Shown: positions 21,375 to 33,050, numbered from the stretch's first letter. The stretch is 64,000 nt of DNA from Nevskiaceae bacterium (GCA_004297005.1 SCVA01000013.1:12501-76500), one strand, 5' to 3'. The notes: generated from the sequence alone by a model not told the origin. Translations and numbers: made by a program.

Positions 21375-22010
21375 ATGTCTAGCCCAAGTGTTTCAGCCGA
21401 AAAGGAATTTGCCGCCAAAGCAGCGGCGGGCGCCGGCTGCGCCACGACCAAGGTCAGCGCCCGTGACCGCATTTTTGCGGCCGCCCGCGACCTGTTTTAC
21501 CGCCAGGGCATCCGCGCGGTGGGCGTGGAGTCCATCGCGCAGGAAGCCGGCGCCACCAAGATGAGCCTGTACCGCGCCTTCCCCTCCAAGGACGAGTTGG
21601 TGGCCGAGTGCCTCAAGCAGTCGGAACGCGAGTTCTGGGTCTGGTGGGACGAAACCATCGCCCCGCACGCCAAAAATCCGGAAGCGGCGGTGCTGGCGCT
21701 GTTCAAGAGCATGAGCGCCAAGGCCAAGACCTGCGAGAAACGCGGCTGCGCAATCGGCAATGCCTCAGTGGAGCTGACCGAATCCGATCACCCCGGCCGG
21801 CATGTGGTCGAGGCCCACAGCCGCGAGAAGCGCCGCCGTCTGCGCGAGCTGTGCGTGGCAATGAATGCGCGCGACCCCGAGGGTCTGGCCGATGGCCTGC
21901 TGCTGCTGATGGACGGCGGCTATCTCAGCCGCCTCAGCCTGGGACCGGGCGGCCCCACCGCCAGCATGGCCAAGGCCGCGCAGGCGCTGATTCGCGCCCA
22001 CACCGGCTGA
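21375..22010 (+). CDS. TetR/AcrR family transcriptional regulator
   Basis: RDRIFAAARDLFYRQGIRAVGVESIAQEAGATKMSLYRAFPSKDELVAE HTH. Confidence 0.94.
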   Translation: MSSPSVSAEKEFAAKAAAGAGCATTKVSARDRIFAAARDLFYRQGIRAVGVESIAQEAGATKMSLYRAFPSKDELVAECLKQSEREFWVWWDETIAPHAKNPEAAVLALFKSMSAKAKTCEKRGCAIGNASVELTESDHPGRHVVEAHSREKRRRLRELCVAMNARDPEGLADGLLLLMDGGYLSRLSLGPGGPTASMAKAAQALIRAHTG

Positions 22011-22064
22011 GGCCGATCCCACCCACGGCGCGCTCCGCAATGCGGCTCGCACTGTGAGGTCGCG

Positions 22065-22385
22065 CTAAATCTTCAGCCGCTGCACCGGCTCGCCATTGGC
22101 GAGGTGGCGCTCGACGATCTCGTCGACGTCTTCGCGGTTCTGGTAGCGGTACCAGACGCCTTCCGGATACACCACCGCCACCGGTCCCAGCTCGCAGCGG
22201 TCCAGGCAGCCGGCCATGTTCACCCGCACCCGGCCGGTGCCGGCCAGGCCGCGCTTCTTCACCTGCTGCTTGCAGTAGTCGCGCAATTCCACCGCACCCT
22301 TGTCGGCGCAACATTCGCGACCGTCGTCGCGCTGGTTGCAGCAGAAGAAGATGTGGCGCTGGAAGTAAGGCTCGGGCGTGCTCAT
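22065..22385 (-). CDS. (2Fe-2S) ferredoxin domain-containing protein
   Basis: RHIFFCCNQRDDGRECCADKGA...NMAGCLDRCELGPVAVVYPEGVWY. Confidence 0.9.
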   Translation of the reverse strand: MSTPEPYFQRHIFFCCNQRDDGRECCADKGAVELRDYCKQQVKKRGLAGTGRVRVNMAGCLDRCELGPVAVVYPEGVWYRYQNREDVDEIVERHLANGEPVQRLKI

Positions 22386-22404
22386 GGGGGCCTGCGGTCA
22401 GTGG

Positions 22405-23136
22405 CTATTTCTTGGCGCCAAAGCCGTAGCCCAGGCTCACCGAAGTCAGAGTATCGGTCTTGCGGGTGCCGGCCGGCACCTCGGAGTTAAAGCGCAGCTC
22501 GTAGCCCAGGCTGGCGAACAGATTGCCGGCGACGGTCAGCTTCAGCTCCGACACCGGGTTGACGTAGGTGGTGGTGCGCGAACGCTCCACCTTGAGTACC
22601 TGCGAAAGCTTGCTGGTGGCACTGATCTCCCAGACATATTTGGCGTTGAACAAGGCCACCGCCGAGCTCTCGCGGCCGGCCGGTTCGGCCAGCTTGATCT
22701 GGGTGGCACCGGCGCCGATCTCGGCATCGAGGCTGTGCTTTTCCAAGGTCAGCAACCGCCGGCCATAGCCCAGCGCCTCGGTGGTGCGCTCGGCGATGCC
22801 GGCGAAGCGGTCGTTGTCGTAGTCCAGCGTCAGGAAGACGTAGTTGTGGGCATCGAAATCGCGGCTGAGCTTGTAGCCCAGACTGTAGCGCTCGTCGGTG
22901 GTGAGATTGTCCTGCTGGGCGCTGACCGCCGCCGCCTTGCCCTCGTGACTCCAGCGGCCATCGTGATAGCCCAGCTGCAACTTGCCATTGGCGGAGCGGG
23001 TATCGGTATTGCCGGAGGTGCTGAGCACACCCAGAGAGGCCTCGCCGCTGTAGCCATCCGGCCCCGTCTCTGCGGCCCGCAGGCCGGGCGCGACAAGCGC
23101 AAACAATAGGGCGGTGGAGCAGATGCGGAGTGTCAT
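22405..23136 (-). CDS. DUF481 family outer-membrane protein
   Basis: Signal peptide; GYSGEASLGVLSTSGNTDTRSANGKLQLGY. Confidence 0.88.
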   Translation of the reverse strand: MTLRICSTALLFALVAPGLRAAETGPDGYSGEASLGVLSTSGNTDTRSANGKLQLGYHDGRWSHEGKAAAVSAQQDNLTTDERYSLGYKLSRDFDAHNYVFLTLDYDNDRFAGIAERTTEALGYGRRLLTLEKHSLDAEIGAGATQIKLAEPAGRESSAVALFNAKYVWEISATSKLSQVLKVERSRTTTYVNPVSELKLTVAGNLFASLGYELRFNSEVPAGTRKTDTLTSVSLGYGFGAKK

Positions 23137-23209
23137 CGCGGGTCCTCGGCGGATTTTGAAAGGGCGCGAGTATGCCAGCCGCAACCATCCACTCGCGATA
23201 CGATGCCGC

Positions 23210-24400
23210 ATGGATGCCGCAAACCTGCTCGCCGACGCAGACCGCTGCGTAAAGTGCGGTCTCTGCCTCCCCCATTGCCCCACTTATCGCCTCAGCCGCA
23301 ACGAGGCCGAGAGCCCGCGTGGCCGCATCGCGCTGGCGCAGGGCCTGGTCGGCGGCCAGTTGCAGGCCTCGGCGACGCTCGCGGCGCACATCGACAGCTG
23401 CCTGTCCTGCCGCGCCTGCGAGGCGGTGTGCCCGGCCAAGGTGCCCTACGGCCGCATCGCCGACGCCACCCGCGCGCTGCTGGTCACACCCAGGCGCAGC
23501 CGCGCAACCCGCCTGCTGGCCGCGCTGCTGGACTGCGCTCCCGCCCGGGCGCTGCTGCGCACTGGCCTCTGGTTGTTGCAGAGCCTGCTGGGCGCACCGA
23601 GCGGCTCGCCGCGCCTGCCTCGCTGGCTGCGCTACCGCCCGGCGCCGCAGCGGTTGCGCGCGGTACCCGCGCCGGCTAGTGGCAAGGTCGGACTGCTGGT
23701 CGGCTGCGTCGGCGACGTGCTGGAGCGCTCGGTGCTGGCAGACGCCCTGCGCGTGCTGGAGTCGCTGGGCATCGAGGCGGCGGTGCCACCAAGCCAGGGC
23801 TGCTGCGGCGCGCTAAACCAGCATGCCGGCCTCGCCGCCGAAGCCAAACGCCAGGCGGCGCGCAACGCCCTGGCCTTTGCCGGCTGCGAGACCGTGCTGG
23901 CGCTCGCCAGCGGCTGCGGCGCCAGCCTGCGTGATCTCGGCGCCGCCGACGACGAGGCTCCCGCCTTGAGCCCGAAGGTGCGCGATCTGTGCGGCTTTCT
24001 TGCCGATCGTTTGGACGCCAGCCCGATACCGCTGCGCCCGCTACCGCTGCGGGTGGCGATCCACAGCGCCTGCACGCAGAGCAATGTGTTTGCGGCCGGC
24101 GGCGCGATTCGTCGGCTGCTGGCGCAGATCCCGCAACTGGAATTGCTGGATCTCGCCAGCGACAGCGGCTGCTGCGGCGCCGCCGGCACCGGCTTTCTCA
24201 GCGCGCCCGACCAGGCCGACCGCCTGCTGGCGCCGAAGCTGGACGCCGCCGCTGCGCTGAAACCGCAACTGATCGTGTCCGCCAATATTGGCTGCGCCCT
24301 GCACCTCGCCGCCGGCCTGCGTGGACGGGGGCTGGAGGTCGAAGTGCTACACCCGCTCAGCCTGCTGGCGCGGGCGCTGGCTCCAGCGGCACCACGTTAG
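23210..24400 (+). CDS. GlcF-like (Fe-S)-binding protein with two CCG domains
   Basis: CVKCGLCLPHCPTY, CLSCRACEAVCP, SQGCCGALNQH, DSGCCGAAGT. Confidence 0.88.
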   Translation: MDAANLLADADRCVKCGLCLPHCPTYRLSRNEAESPRGRIALAQGLVGGQLQASATLAAHIDSCLSCRACEAVCPAKVPYGRIADATRALLVTPRRSRATRLLAALLDCAPARALLRTGLWLLQSLLGAPSGSPRLPRWLRYRPAPQRLRAVPAPASGKVGLLVGCVGDVLERSVLADALRVLESLGIEAAVPPSQGCCGALNQHAGLAAEAKRQAARNALAFAGCETVLALASGCGASLRDLGAADDEAPALSPKVRDLCGFLADRLDASPIPLRPLPLRVAIHSACTQSNVFAAGGAIRRLLAQIPQLELLDLASDSGCCGAAGTGFLSAPDQADRLLAPKLDAAAALKPQLIVSANIGCALHLAAGLRGRGLEVEVLHPLSLLARALAPAAPR

Positions 24401-24914
24401 CGGGCTCGGGCGGCATCTCGCGCAAGCCCACTTCCAGGCGCAGCAGCAGCAGTTCGGCCATCTCGCCCTGCAGAAACTCGCGCAACTGCGCCTCTTCGGC
24501 CTCCTTGGCGAGGATGCGGTTGGGCTGGAAGCTGTAGTCGCGCGAGGCCGACAGGGTGTCCGCCGGCAGCAACAGCTTGCCGGCGCGGCGCACCTCGTAG
24601 CGCACCGAGATCACCAGCCGGTATTCCAACGCCTTGCCATCGGGGCCCAGCGACAGGGTCTCGCGGCGCTCGACCAGATCCCAGAGCCGCAGCTGCGTCT
24701 CGGCCTGTTCGGCGCGGGTCGCGACGGTGGCGCCACGCTGGCTCAGCCGGGCACGCAGCGCGGTCTCCAGCGGCGGCTCGGAAACCCGGTAAGGCACTTC
24801 GACATCGACGTAGACACGGTCCAGCACCGCGGGCAGCGGCCGGCTGCCGGCGAACTGGAAGCCACAGCCGCTCAGCAGTGTTGTCAGCAACAGTCCCGCC
24901 AGTGCGATGCGCAT
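24357..24914 (-). CDS. lptE: LPS assembly lipoprotein LptE
   Basis: MRIALAGLLLTTLLSGCGFQFAG; follows leuS. Confidence 0.9.
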   Translation of the reverse strand: MRIALAGLLLTTLLSGCGFQFAGSRPLPAVLDRVYVDVEVPYRVSEPPLETALRARLSQRGATVATRAEQAETQLRLWDLVERRETLSLGPDGKALEYRLVISVRYEVRRAGKLLLPADTLSASRDYSFQPNRILAKEAEEAQLREFLQGEMAELLLLRLEVGLREMPPEPANVVPLEPAPAPAG

Positions 24915-24919
24915 GTTGG

Positions 24920-27559
<2,640 letters not shown>

Positions 27560-27689
27560 TCAGGGGCGCAAGTTTAGGGCAAATGCCCAAGGCACCGGCG
27601 CCAATCTTCGCTTGATGCCGCGCCAGCGTGGGCAGGACGACATAGATGGGTTTCGTTACCAATCAGTCCAGGCAATGCGCAACACGAGA

Positions 27690-27704
27690 CCAGTGCTACA
27701 CTGG
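27690..27704. promoter_or_regulatory. putative vapBC operator CCAGTG-CTA-CACTGG
   Basis: Perfect 6-bp inverted repeat, 31 bp upstream of the antitoxin ATG. Confidence 0.45.
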
Positions 27705-27734
27705 CCCAGTAAACCACTCACATGGAGATTCGCC

Positions 27735-27971
27735 ATGTCGAACCTGACCATTGCGCTAGATAAAAATCTCCTGCGCCGCGCCCGCATCAGGGCTCTCCAA
27801 GAGGGCACCTCGGTGAACGCGCTGCTGCGCAAGAAGCTAGAGGAATATGCCGGCGAGCCCCAAGAGCCCGCGCACATCACCGCAACCAGGGAATTTCTTG
27901 CCCTGGCCGAAGCCACCCAGGGCAACAGCCAAGGCCAGCGCTGGAGCCGCGAGGATTTGAATGAGCGCTAG
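27735..27971 (+). CDS. VapB-type antitoxin (ribbon-helix-helix-like)
   Basis: 78 aa, LTIALDKNLLRRARIRALQEGTSVNALLRKKLEEYAG; overlaps the toxin ORF by 11 bp. Confidence 0.82.
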   Translation: MSNLTIALDKNLLRRARIRALQEGTSVNALLRKKLEEYAGEPQEPAHITATREFLALAEATQGNSQGQRWSREDLNER

Positions 27972-28386
27972 GGTGTTCATCGACACCAACGTGTTGATGT
28001 ACTGCATGGACGCCAACGACGCCGCAAAGCGCGCCAAGGCGCTGGAACTCATCAGCAGACTCGGCGCTGCCAACCGGCTGGTGTTCAGCACGCAGGTATT
28101 TCAGGAAGCCTATAGCGCATTGACTCGCAAGCTGGGCGTTTCCGGCTCGGCCGCTGAGCGCCCCTTGCGCGCGCTCAGCGGCCACCCCATGGTTCGCACC
28201 GACCAGCCGTTGCTGTGGGCCGCAATGCAACGCCATCAAAAAGATGGCGTTCCTTGGTACGACGCCCTGATCGTGGAAGCAGCATTGGCCGGGAAGTGCC
28301 ACATTCTTGCCAGCGAAGACTTTCAGCATCACCGGCAGTTTGGAACACTGCGGGTCATCAACCCCTTCACAGAAGATATCGTCTGA
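27961..28386 (+). CDS. VapC-type PIN-domain toxin
   Basis: VFIDTNVLMYCMD...WYDALIVEAAL...ILASEDFQH PIN signatures. Confidence 0.9.
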   Translation: MSARVFIDTNVLMYCMDANDAAKRAKALELISRLGAANRLVFSTQVFQEAYSALTRKLGVSGSAAERPLRALSGHPMVRTDQPLLWAAMQRHQKDGVPWYDALIVEAALAGKCHILASEDFQHHRQFGTLRVINPFTEDIV

Positions 28387-28633
28387 ACACCGGCTCCACC
28401 CAGGTGACGCCGTTCGAATCCGCCCTGCGAGCCGCACATCAGCATCGTCGGCCCGATGGGAAACGACGCGCTTTCGGGCTGGGAAAGCCGTCATCGACTT
28501 CACCCTTGCGACATCACACGATCAGCCAAAACTGATAAAACCCGTCACAAGCTGACAATGATTCGTCCACTCCCGCCCCCTCCCCCCCCCGCACCAGCAT
28601 GCAACTAGTCGGATTTATTGAAGCATGAGCTAC

Positions 28634-28648
28634 GGCACGCCCCTTGCT
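28634..28648 (+). promoter_or_regulatory. sigma54 (RpoN) promoter of pilA: GGCACG-CCCC-TTGCT
   Basis: Correct GG-N10-GC spacing; 61 bp upstream of the pilin start. Confidence 0.8.
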
Positions 28649-28708
28649 CATGCATCCATACGCAGGGGCATCCCCGCGTGATTTGAACCAATCACCATGG
28701 AGATCCAT

Positions 28709-29140
28709 ATGAAGAAGCAACAGGGCTTTACGCTGATCGAACTGATGATCGTCGTTGCGATCATCGGCATTCTGGCCGCTATCGCGATTCCGGCCTATCA
28801 GGACTACATTGTTCGCGCGCGCGTCACTGAGGGCCTTAGCCTCGCGTCCGCGGCAAAGACCACCATCGCCGAAAACGCTGCCGCTGGCGCCACCAACCTT
28901 GCCGCCGGATGGGAAGCCCCGACCGCGACTGCAAATGTCACCAGCGTCGCCGTCGCCAGCACTACAGGCGTAATCACGGTCACCTATACCTCCGCGGCCA
29001 AAAACGTGGTCTTGACACTGACCCCCACTTACGGCACAGCCAACACTGCCTTGGCAGGAGGCACTGTGCCTACCGACGCAATTAAATGGACTTGCGCCAC
29101 GACTACGGCGAGCAAGTACGTGCCCGCCAATTGCCGCTAG
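28709..29140 (+). CDS. pilA: type IV major pilin
   Basis: [34 protein letters not shown]-terminal Cys pair [14 protein letters not shown]. Confidence 0.95.
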   Translation: MKKQQGFTLIELMIVVAIIGILAAIAIPAYQDYIVRARVTEGLSLASAAKTTIAENAAAGATNLAAGWEAPTATANVTSVAVASTTGVITVTYTSAAKNVVLTLTPTYGTANTALAGGTVPTDAIKWTCATTTASKYVPANCR

Positions 29141-29156
29141 TTTGGATGCGCGTAAG

Positions 29157-29186
29157 ACCGGCTCCCTAATCGGAGCCGGTTTTTTT
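29157..29186 (+). terminator. intrinsic terminator after pilA
   Basis: ACCGGCTCC-CTAATC-GGAGCCGGT followed by T6; perfect 9-bp stem. Confidence 0.93.
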
Positions 29187-31130
29187 ATGCCCAAGATCCT
29201 TTTTCAACAACGACAGCTACTGCTTCTACTTGCCGTCGGCGCGAGCTGCTTTCTGACGGAGGTAGAACCGCAGCTTTATATTCTGGCGTTGTGTATGGCA
29301 CTCCTACTCGGACTGCTCATACGGAGCGTAGTCGCCGCATCTTCACTGGGGACCCAACTCCGCCTCCCATGGGGCATCCCGGCGCTGCTTGCGACAGTGT
29401 TCGTCGCGCTATGCTTGGCTTCTACCTCAACTAGCGTCATGCCCACAACGAGTTGGTGGTTTGCCTGGATCTTGTCGGCCCAGATGATCGCCTTCCTCGT
29501 CTGGCGCTCTCTTGCCCACGGGTATGCGACATGGCGGACCATCGACAACGGCCTTAGCCTCATTTTGGCAACCCTCTCGATCTGGGCCATCGCCGAGTTT
29601 TTGGAAACCGCGTGGCGAGCGAATGGCCCATTTCTCGACTACAACGCTTTCGGCGCGTTGCTCTACCTGCTCATCGTTCCCCAGATCGCAACGATCATCG
29701 GCGAATCGAAAAACGAAAAGTCCGGCCTCGCTTGGTGTTCCTCCGCTCTCGGGATTCTCGCCCTATTCACGACACAGTCCCGCGGCGCCACCGCTGTTTT
29801 CCTGCTCGCGAGCCTCGTCTTGGCACTCGCCGCACTCCGCTCCAACACATTCAACAAGCGCGCTGCGCTCAAACTGGCAGCGCTGTCTGTTGCTGCATAT
29901 ACATTCTCCAAGCTTTATCCGGCGACACTTTCTTTTCGACCACTAGATCTCGCCTCCGACCCCTCGACTAGCTACCGCCTGATGATGTGGAAGTCAGCAT
30001 GGCAAGCGTTTCTTGACCACCCTTGGACCGGCACCGGACTTGGGACATACAAGCTCGAATACCTGCATTACAGACTACCAACCGAAATCGGATCATCCGG
30101 AGACCTAGCCCACTGCGACTATATCCAGTTGCTAATGGAGGGAGGGCCCATCCTGTTAGCCGCTCTGCTGGCCTGGGGCATTTACGTCGCGGCCCTCGCC
30201 AAGCGCTTGTGGAACAAGCTCAATGAGCCAAACATTGATTCCGAAACCCGCCGCAAAAGCATTAGCGCATTCGCCTTGCTTATCGCGGTTCTAGGGCTTT
30301 TCCTTCATGCGGCCGTCAATTTTATTTTTTATGTTTTGCCGATTTCGATCATTGCCGGGCTCTACATCGCACAAGCACAAACCGCACTAAAAAATACACC
30401 GCCAAAAAAAATTGATCTCGGCATCCATCCCATCTTCGCCGCCGCCATCCCCAGCACGCTCGTCGCCCTATGTACGCTAGGAATGCTAATAGACTGGGGT
30501 GGCAGCATTTCCCTCAATAATGCCTACAAGTTCGATTTCATCGAGAAGCGCCTACAGGATCCAACGACCCGATATCGATTGGCCCGACTAATTCTCGCCG
30601 CGCGCCCAAACCATGTATCTGCACACGAGGTCGCGACCAAAGCAGCTACCGACCTCGCCCTTGAAAACGGCGGTGATGCTTTGGGCGTCGCCTGGGCCGA
30701 GATAGCCCTTGATGAAGCGAAAGACTGGCAAGCGTCAAGCCGGGGGAACCCTTTCGTACTATTCCACACGGGTCAACTGCTATGGCGCTATCCATCGCTC
30801 CAGTCTGCGATGAGCCCGGATTTTCCTGATCGCCCGGACTTGTTGTTTAAAGCCGCAATAGATCGGTATCACAATTTTGCGTCCGCCTACTTGGTGGCAG
30901 CTCGCTACTACGAAGACCAGAATGCCCCACAAGATGCATTCCAGGTTCTGGCCTCAGGCCTGCCATGGATGCGTCTGCCGGTGCCCAATGGAGAAACCGT
31001 TATTGAATGGCAAAAGCTCTTGCGGGAAGGGCGGCGGCTAGCGGAGCTCCTGAAGGAGGCCAAGCTCCCGCCCGAACTGAAAGCGGCGCAGGACGAGTTT
31101 CTGTCCTTGGATTTCAATGCAGGCCACTGA
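29187..31130 (+). CDS. O-antigen ligase / PglL-type O-oligosaccharyltransferase family membrane protein
   Basis: Multi-TM; SYRLMMWKSAWQAFLDHPWTGTGLGTYKLEY...AHCDYIQLLMEGG Wzy_C-type motif; ATG at 29187 (TTG alternative at 29142). Confidence 0.82.
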   Translation: MPKILFQQRQLLLLLAVGASCFLTEVEPQLYILALCMALLLGLLIRSVVAASSLGTQLRLPWGIPALLATVFVALCLASTSTSVMPTTSWWFAWILSAQMIAFLVWRSLAHGYATWRTIDNGLSLILATLSIWAIAEFLETAWRANGPFLDYNAFGALLYLLIVPQIATIIGESKNEKSGLAWCSSALGILALFTTQSRGATAVFLLASLVLALAALRSNTFNKRAALKLAALSVAAYTFSKLYPATLSFRPLDLASDPSTSYRLMMWKSAWQAFLDHPWTGTGLGTYKLEYLHYRLPTEIGSSGDLAHCDYIQLLMEGGPILLAALLAWGIYVAALAKRLWNKLNEPNIDSETRRKSISAFALLIAVLGLFLHAAVNFIFYVLPISIIAGLYIAQAQTALKNTPPKKIDLGIHPIFAAAIPSTLVALCTLGMLIDWGGSISLNNAYKFDFIEKRLQDPTTRYRLARLILAARPNHVSAHEVATKAATDLALENGGDALGVAWAEIALDEAKDWQASSRGNPFVLFHTGQLLWRYPSLQSAMSPDFPDRPDLLFKAAIDRYHNFASAYLVAARYYEDQNAPQDAFQVLASGLPWMRLPVPNGETVIEWQKLLREGRRLAELLKEAKLPPELKAAQDEFLSLDFNAGH

Positions 31131-31310
31131 TATGAGAACGGCTTCTCCTGCGCAAGGTTGGCCGACCTCGGAAGAGTTACTTTATGACCGGGTAGACTCC
31201 TGTCTACACCGTAGTCCAGAGCGGCGTTAGGGCCACAATCGGGTGAGGTCCGCGTTAGTATCCGGCAGGTTGGTCCTATCGACAGGGCCGGAGCCACGAG
31301 GGACTCCACG

Positions 31311-33050
31311 ATGTCCACAGTCAATCCTGCGCAACCCGTCTCACAACCCTACCTTGGCGGTCTTGCCCGACGGCTACTCAATGACAAGTTGATCAGCGAC
31401 GAGCTCGCCCGCGATCTGCAGCAGAAGGCGGTCAAGCAGAGCCGCTCGTTTGTCGAGCTGCTGGTGGAGAGCAAGCAGCTCACCGCCGTGCAGGTGGCGG
31501 ATGTCGCCAGCGGCGAGTTTGGCTCGCCCTTGCTCGACCTGAGCGCCATCGAGCTGGACAGCCAGGCCGCCAAGGATGTCGGCGAAAAGCTGATGCGCAA
31601 GCACCGCGCGCTGCCGCTGTTCAAGCGCGGCAAGAAGCTGTTCGTGGCGATCTCCGACCCGATGAACGTCCAGGCGCTGGATGAGTTCAAGTTCGCCACC
31701 GGCTTCGTCACCGAGGCGATCCTGGTCGAGGACGATAAGTTGGCCAAGGCCATCGAGATCGCCGCCAGCGCCGCCGATACCTCGATGATGATGGGCAGCG
31801 AGGACAGCGACCTCGAAAACCTGGAGGTCGCCGACGAGGACGATGGCAAGGAGCCGGACATTTCCCGCTCCGACGCCGACGACGCCCCCATCGTCCGCTA
31901 CGTGAACAAGATCCTGGTCGATGCCATCAGCCGCGGCGCCTCGGACATCCACTTCGAGCCCTACGAAAAGTTCTACCGCATCCGCTACCGTCAGGACGGC
32001 GAGCTGAAGACCATCGCCCAGCCGCCGGTGAGCCAGGGCAGCCGCATCGCCGCCCGCGTCAAGGTGATGAGCCGCATGGACCTGGCCGAACGCCGGGTGC
32101 CGCAGGACGGCCGCATCAAGCTCAACCTGTCCAAGTCGAAATCCATCGACTTCCGCGTCAACAGCTGCCCGACACTCTGGGGCGAGAAGATCTGCGCCCG
32201 TATCCTCGACGCCTCCAGCGCCATGCTGGGCATTGACGTGCTGGGCTACGAGGCGGAGCAGAAGGCCGCCTACATGAAGGCGCTGGAGCAGCCGCAGGGC
32301 ATGATCCTGGTCACCGGCCCCACCGGCTCCGGCAAGACGGTGTCGCTCTACACCGGCTTGAACATCCTCAACACCGACGACATCAACATCTCCACTGCCG
32401 AGGACCCGGCGGAAATCAACCTGCCCGGCATCAACCAGGTCAACGTCAACCCGAAGACCGGACTGACCTTCGCGGCGGCGCTGAAAGCCTTCCTGCGACA
32501 GGATCCGGACGTGATCATGGTCGGCGAAATCCGCGACCTGGAAACGGCGGAAATCGCCATTAAGGCGGCGCAGACCGGCCACTTGGTGCTCTCCACCCTT
32601 CACACTAACGACGCGCCGCAGACCATCGTCCGCCTGATGAACATGGGCGTGCCGGGCTACAACATCGCCAGCACGCTGTCGCTGGTGATCGCCCAGCGCC
32701 TGGCGCGGCGGCTGTGCAAGAGCTGTAAGCGGCCGGCCAACATCCCGCGCGCCGAACTGATCCGCAACGGCTTCAAGCCCGAGCAGTTGGACGAGCCCGG
32801 AGCACAGATCATGGAAGCGGTGGGTTGCGACCAGTGCGACCGCGGCTACAAGGGCCGCACCGGCATCTACCAGGTCATGCCCTTCTCCGAAGCCATGGGG
32901 CGCATCGTGATGGAGGGCGGCAACGCCATGGACATCGCCGACCAGGCCCGCAAGGAAGGCATCAAGGACCTGCGCGAATCAGCCCTGAAGAAAGTGCTGG
33001 ACGGCCACATCGATCTGCTCGAGGCCAACCGCTGCACGGTTTCGGAATAA
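31311..33050 (+). CDS. pilB: type IV pilus assembly ATPase
   Basis: GPTGSGKTVSLYTGLNILN Walker A, secretion ATPase sequence. Confidence 0.96.
   Translation: MSTVNPAQPVSQPYLGGLARRLLNDKLISDELARDLQQKAVKQSRSFVELLVESKQLTAVQVADVASGEFGSPLLDLSAIELDSQAAKDVGEKLMRKHRALPLFKRGKKLFVAISDPMNVQALDEFKFATGFVTEAILVEDDKLAKAIEIAASAADTSMMMGSEDSDLENLEVADEDDGKEPDISRSDADDAPIVRYVNKILVDAISRGASDIHFEPYEKFYRIRYRQDGELKTIAQPPVSQGSRIAARVKVMSRMDLAERRVPQDGRIKLNLSKSKSIDFRVNSCPTLWGEKICARILDASSAMLGIDVLGYEAEQKAAYMKALEQPQGMILVTGPTGSGKTVSLYTGLNILNTDDINISTAEDPAEINLPGINQVNVNPKTGLTFAAALKAFLRQDPDVIMVGEIRDLETAEIAIKAAQTGHLVLSTLHTNDAPQTIVRLMNMGVPGYNIASTLSLVIAQRLARRLCKSCKRPANIPRAELIRNGFKPEQLDEPGAQIMEAVGCDQCDRGYKGRTGIYQVMPFSEAMGRIVMEGGNAMDIADQARKEGIKDLRESALKKVLDGHIDLLEANRCTVSE

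Noticed and set aside
27663-27682. CCAGGCAAT similarity to the murF/mraY terminal repeat near vapB
   Set aside because: Only about 9 nt match, compatible with chance.
28408-28432. GTTCGAATCC tRNA T-arm-like motif after the PIN toxin gene
   Set aside because: T-stem pairs only 3/5 and no acceptor, D or anticodon arms are visible; not called as a tRNA or att site.
31192-31207. GTAGAC-TCCT-GTCTAC hairpin upstream of pilB, considered as riboswitch or terminator
   Set aside because: Only a 6-bp stem, no U tract and no match to the c-di-GMP GEMM consensus that I could recognise.
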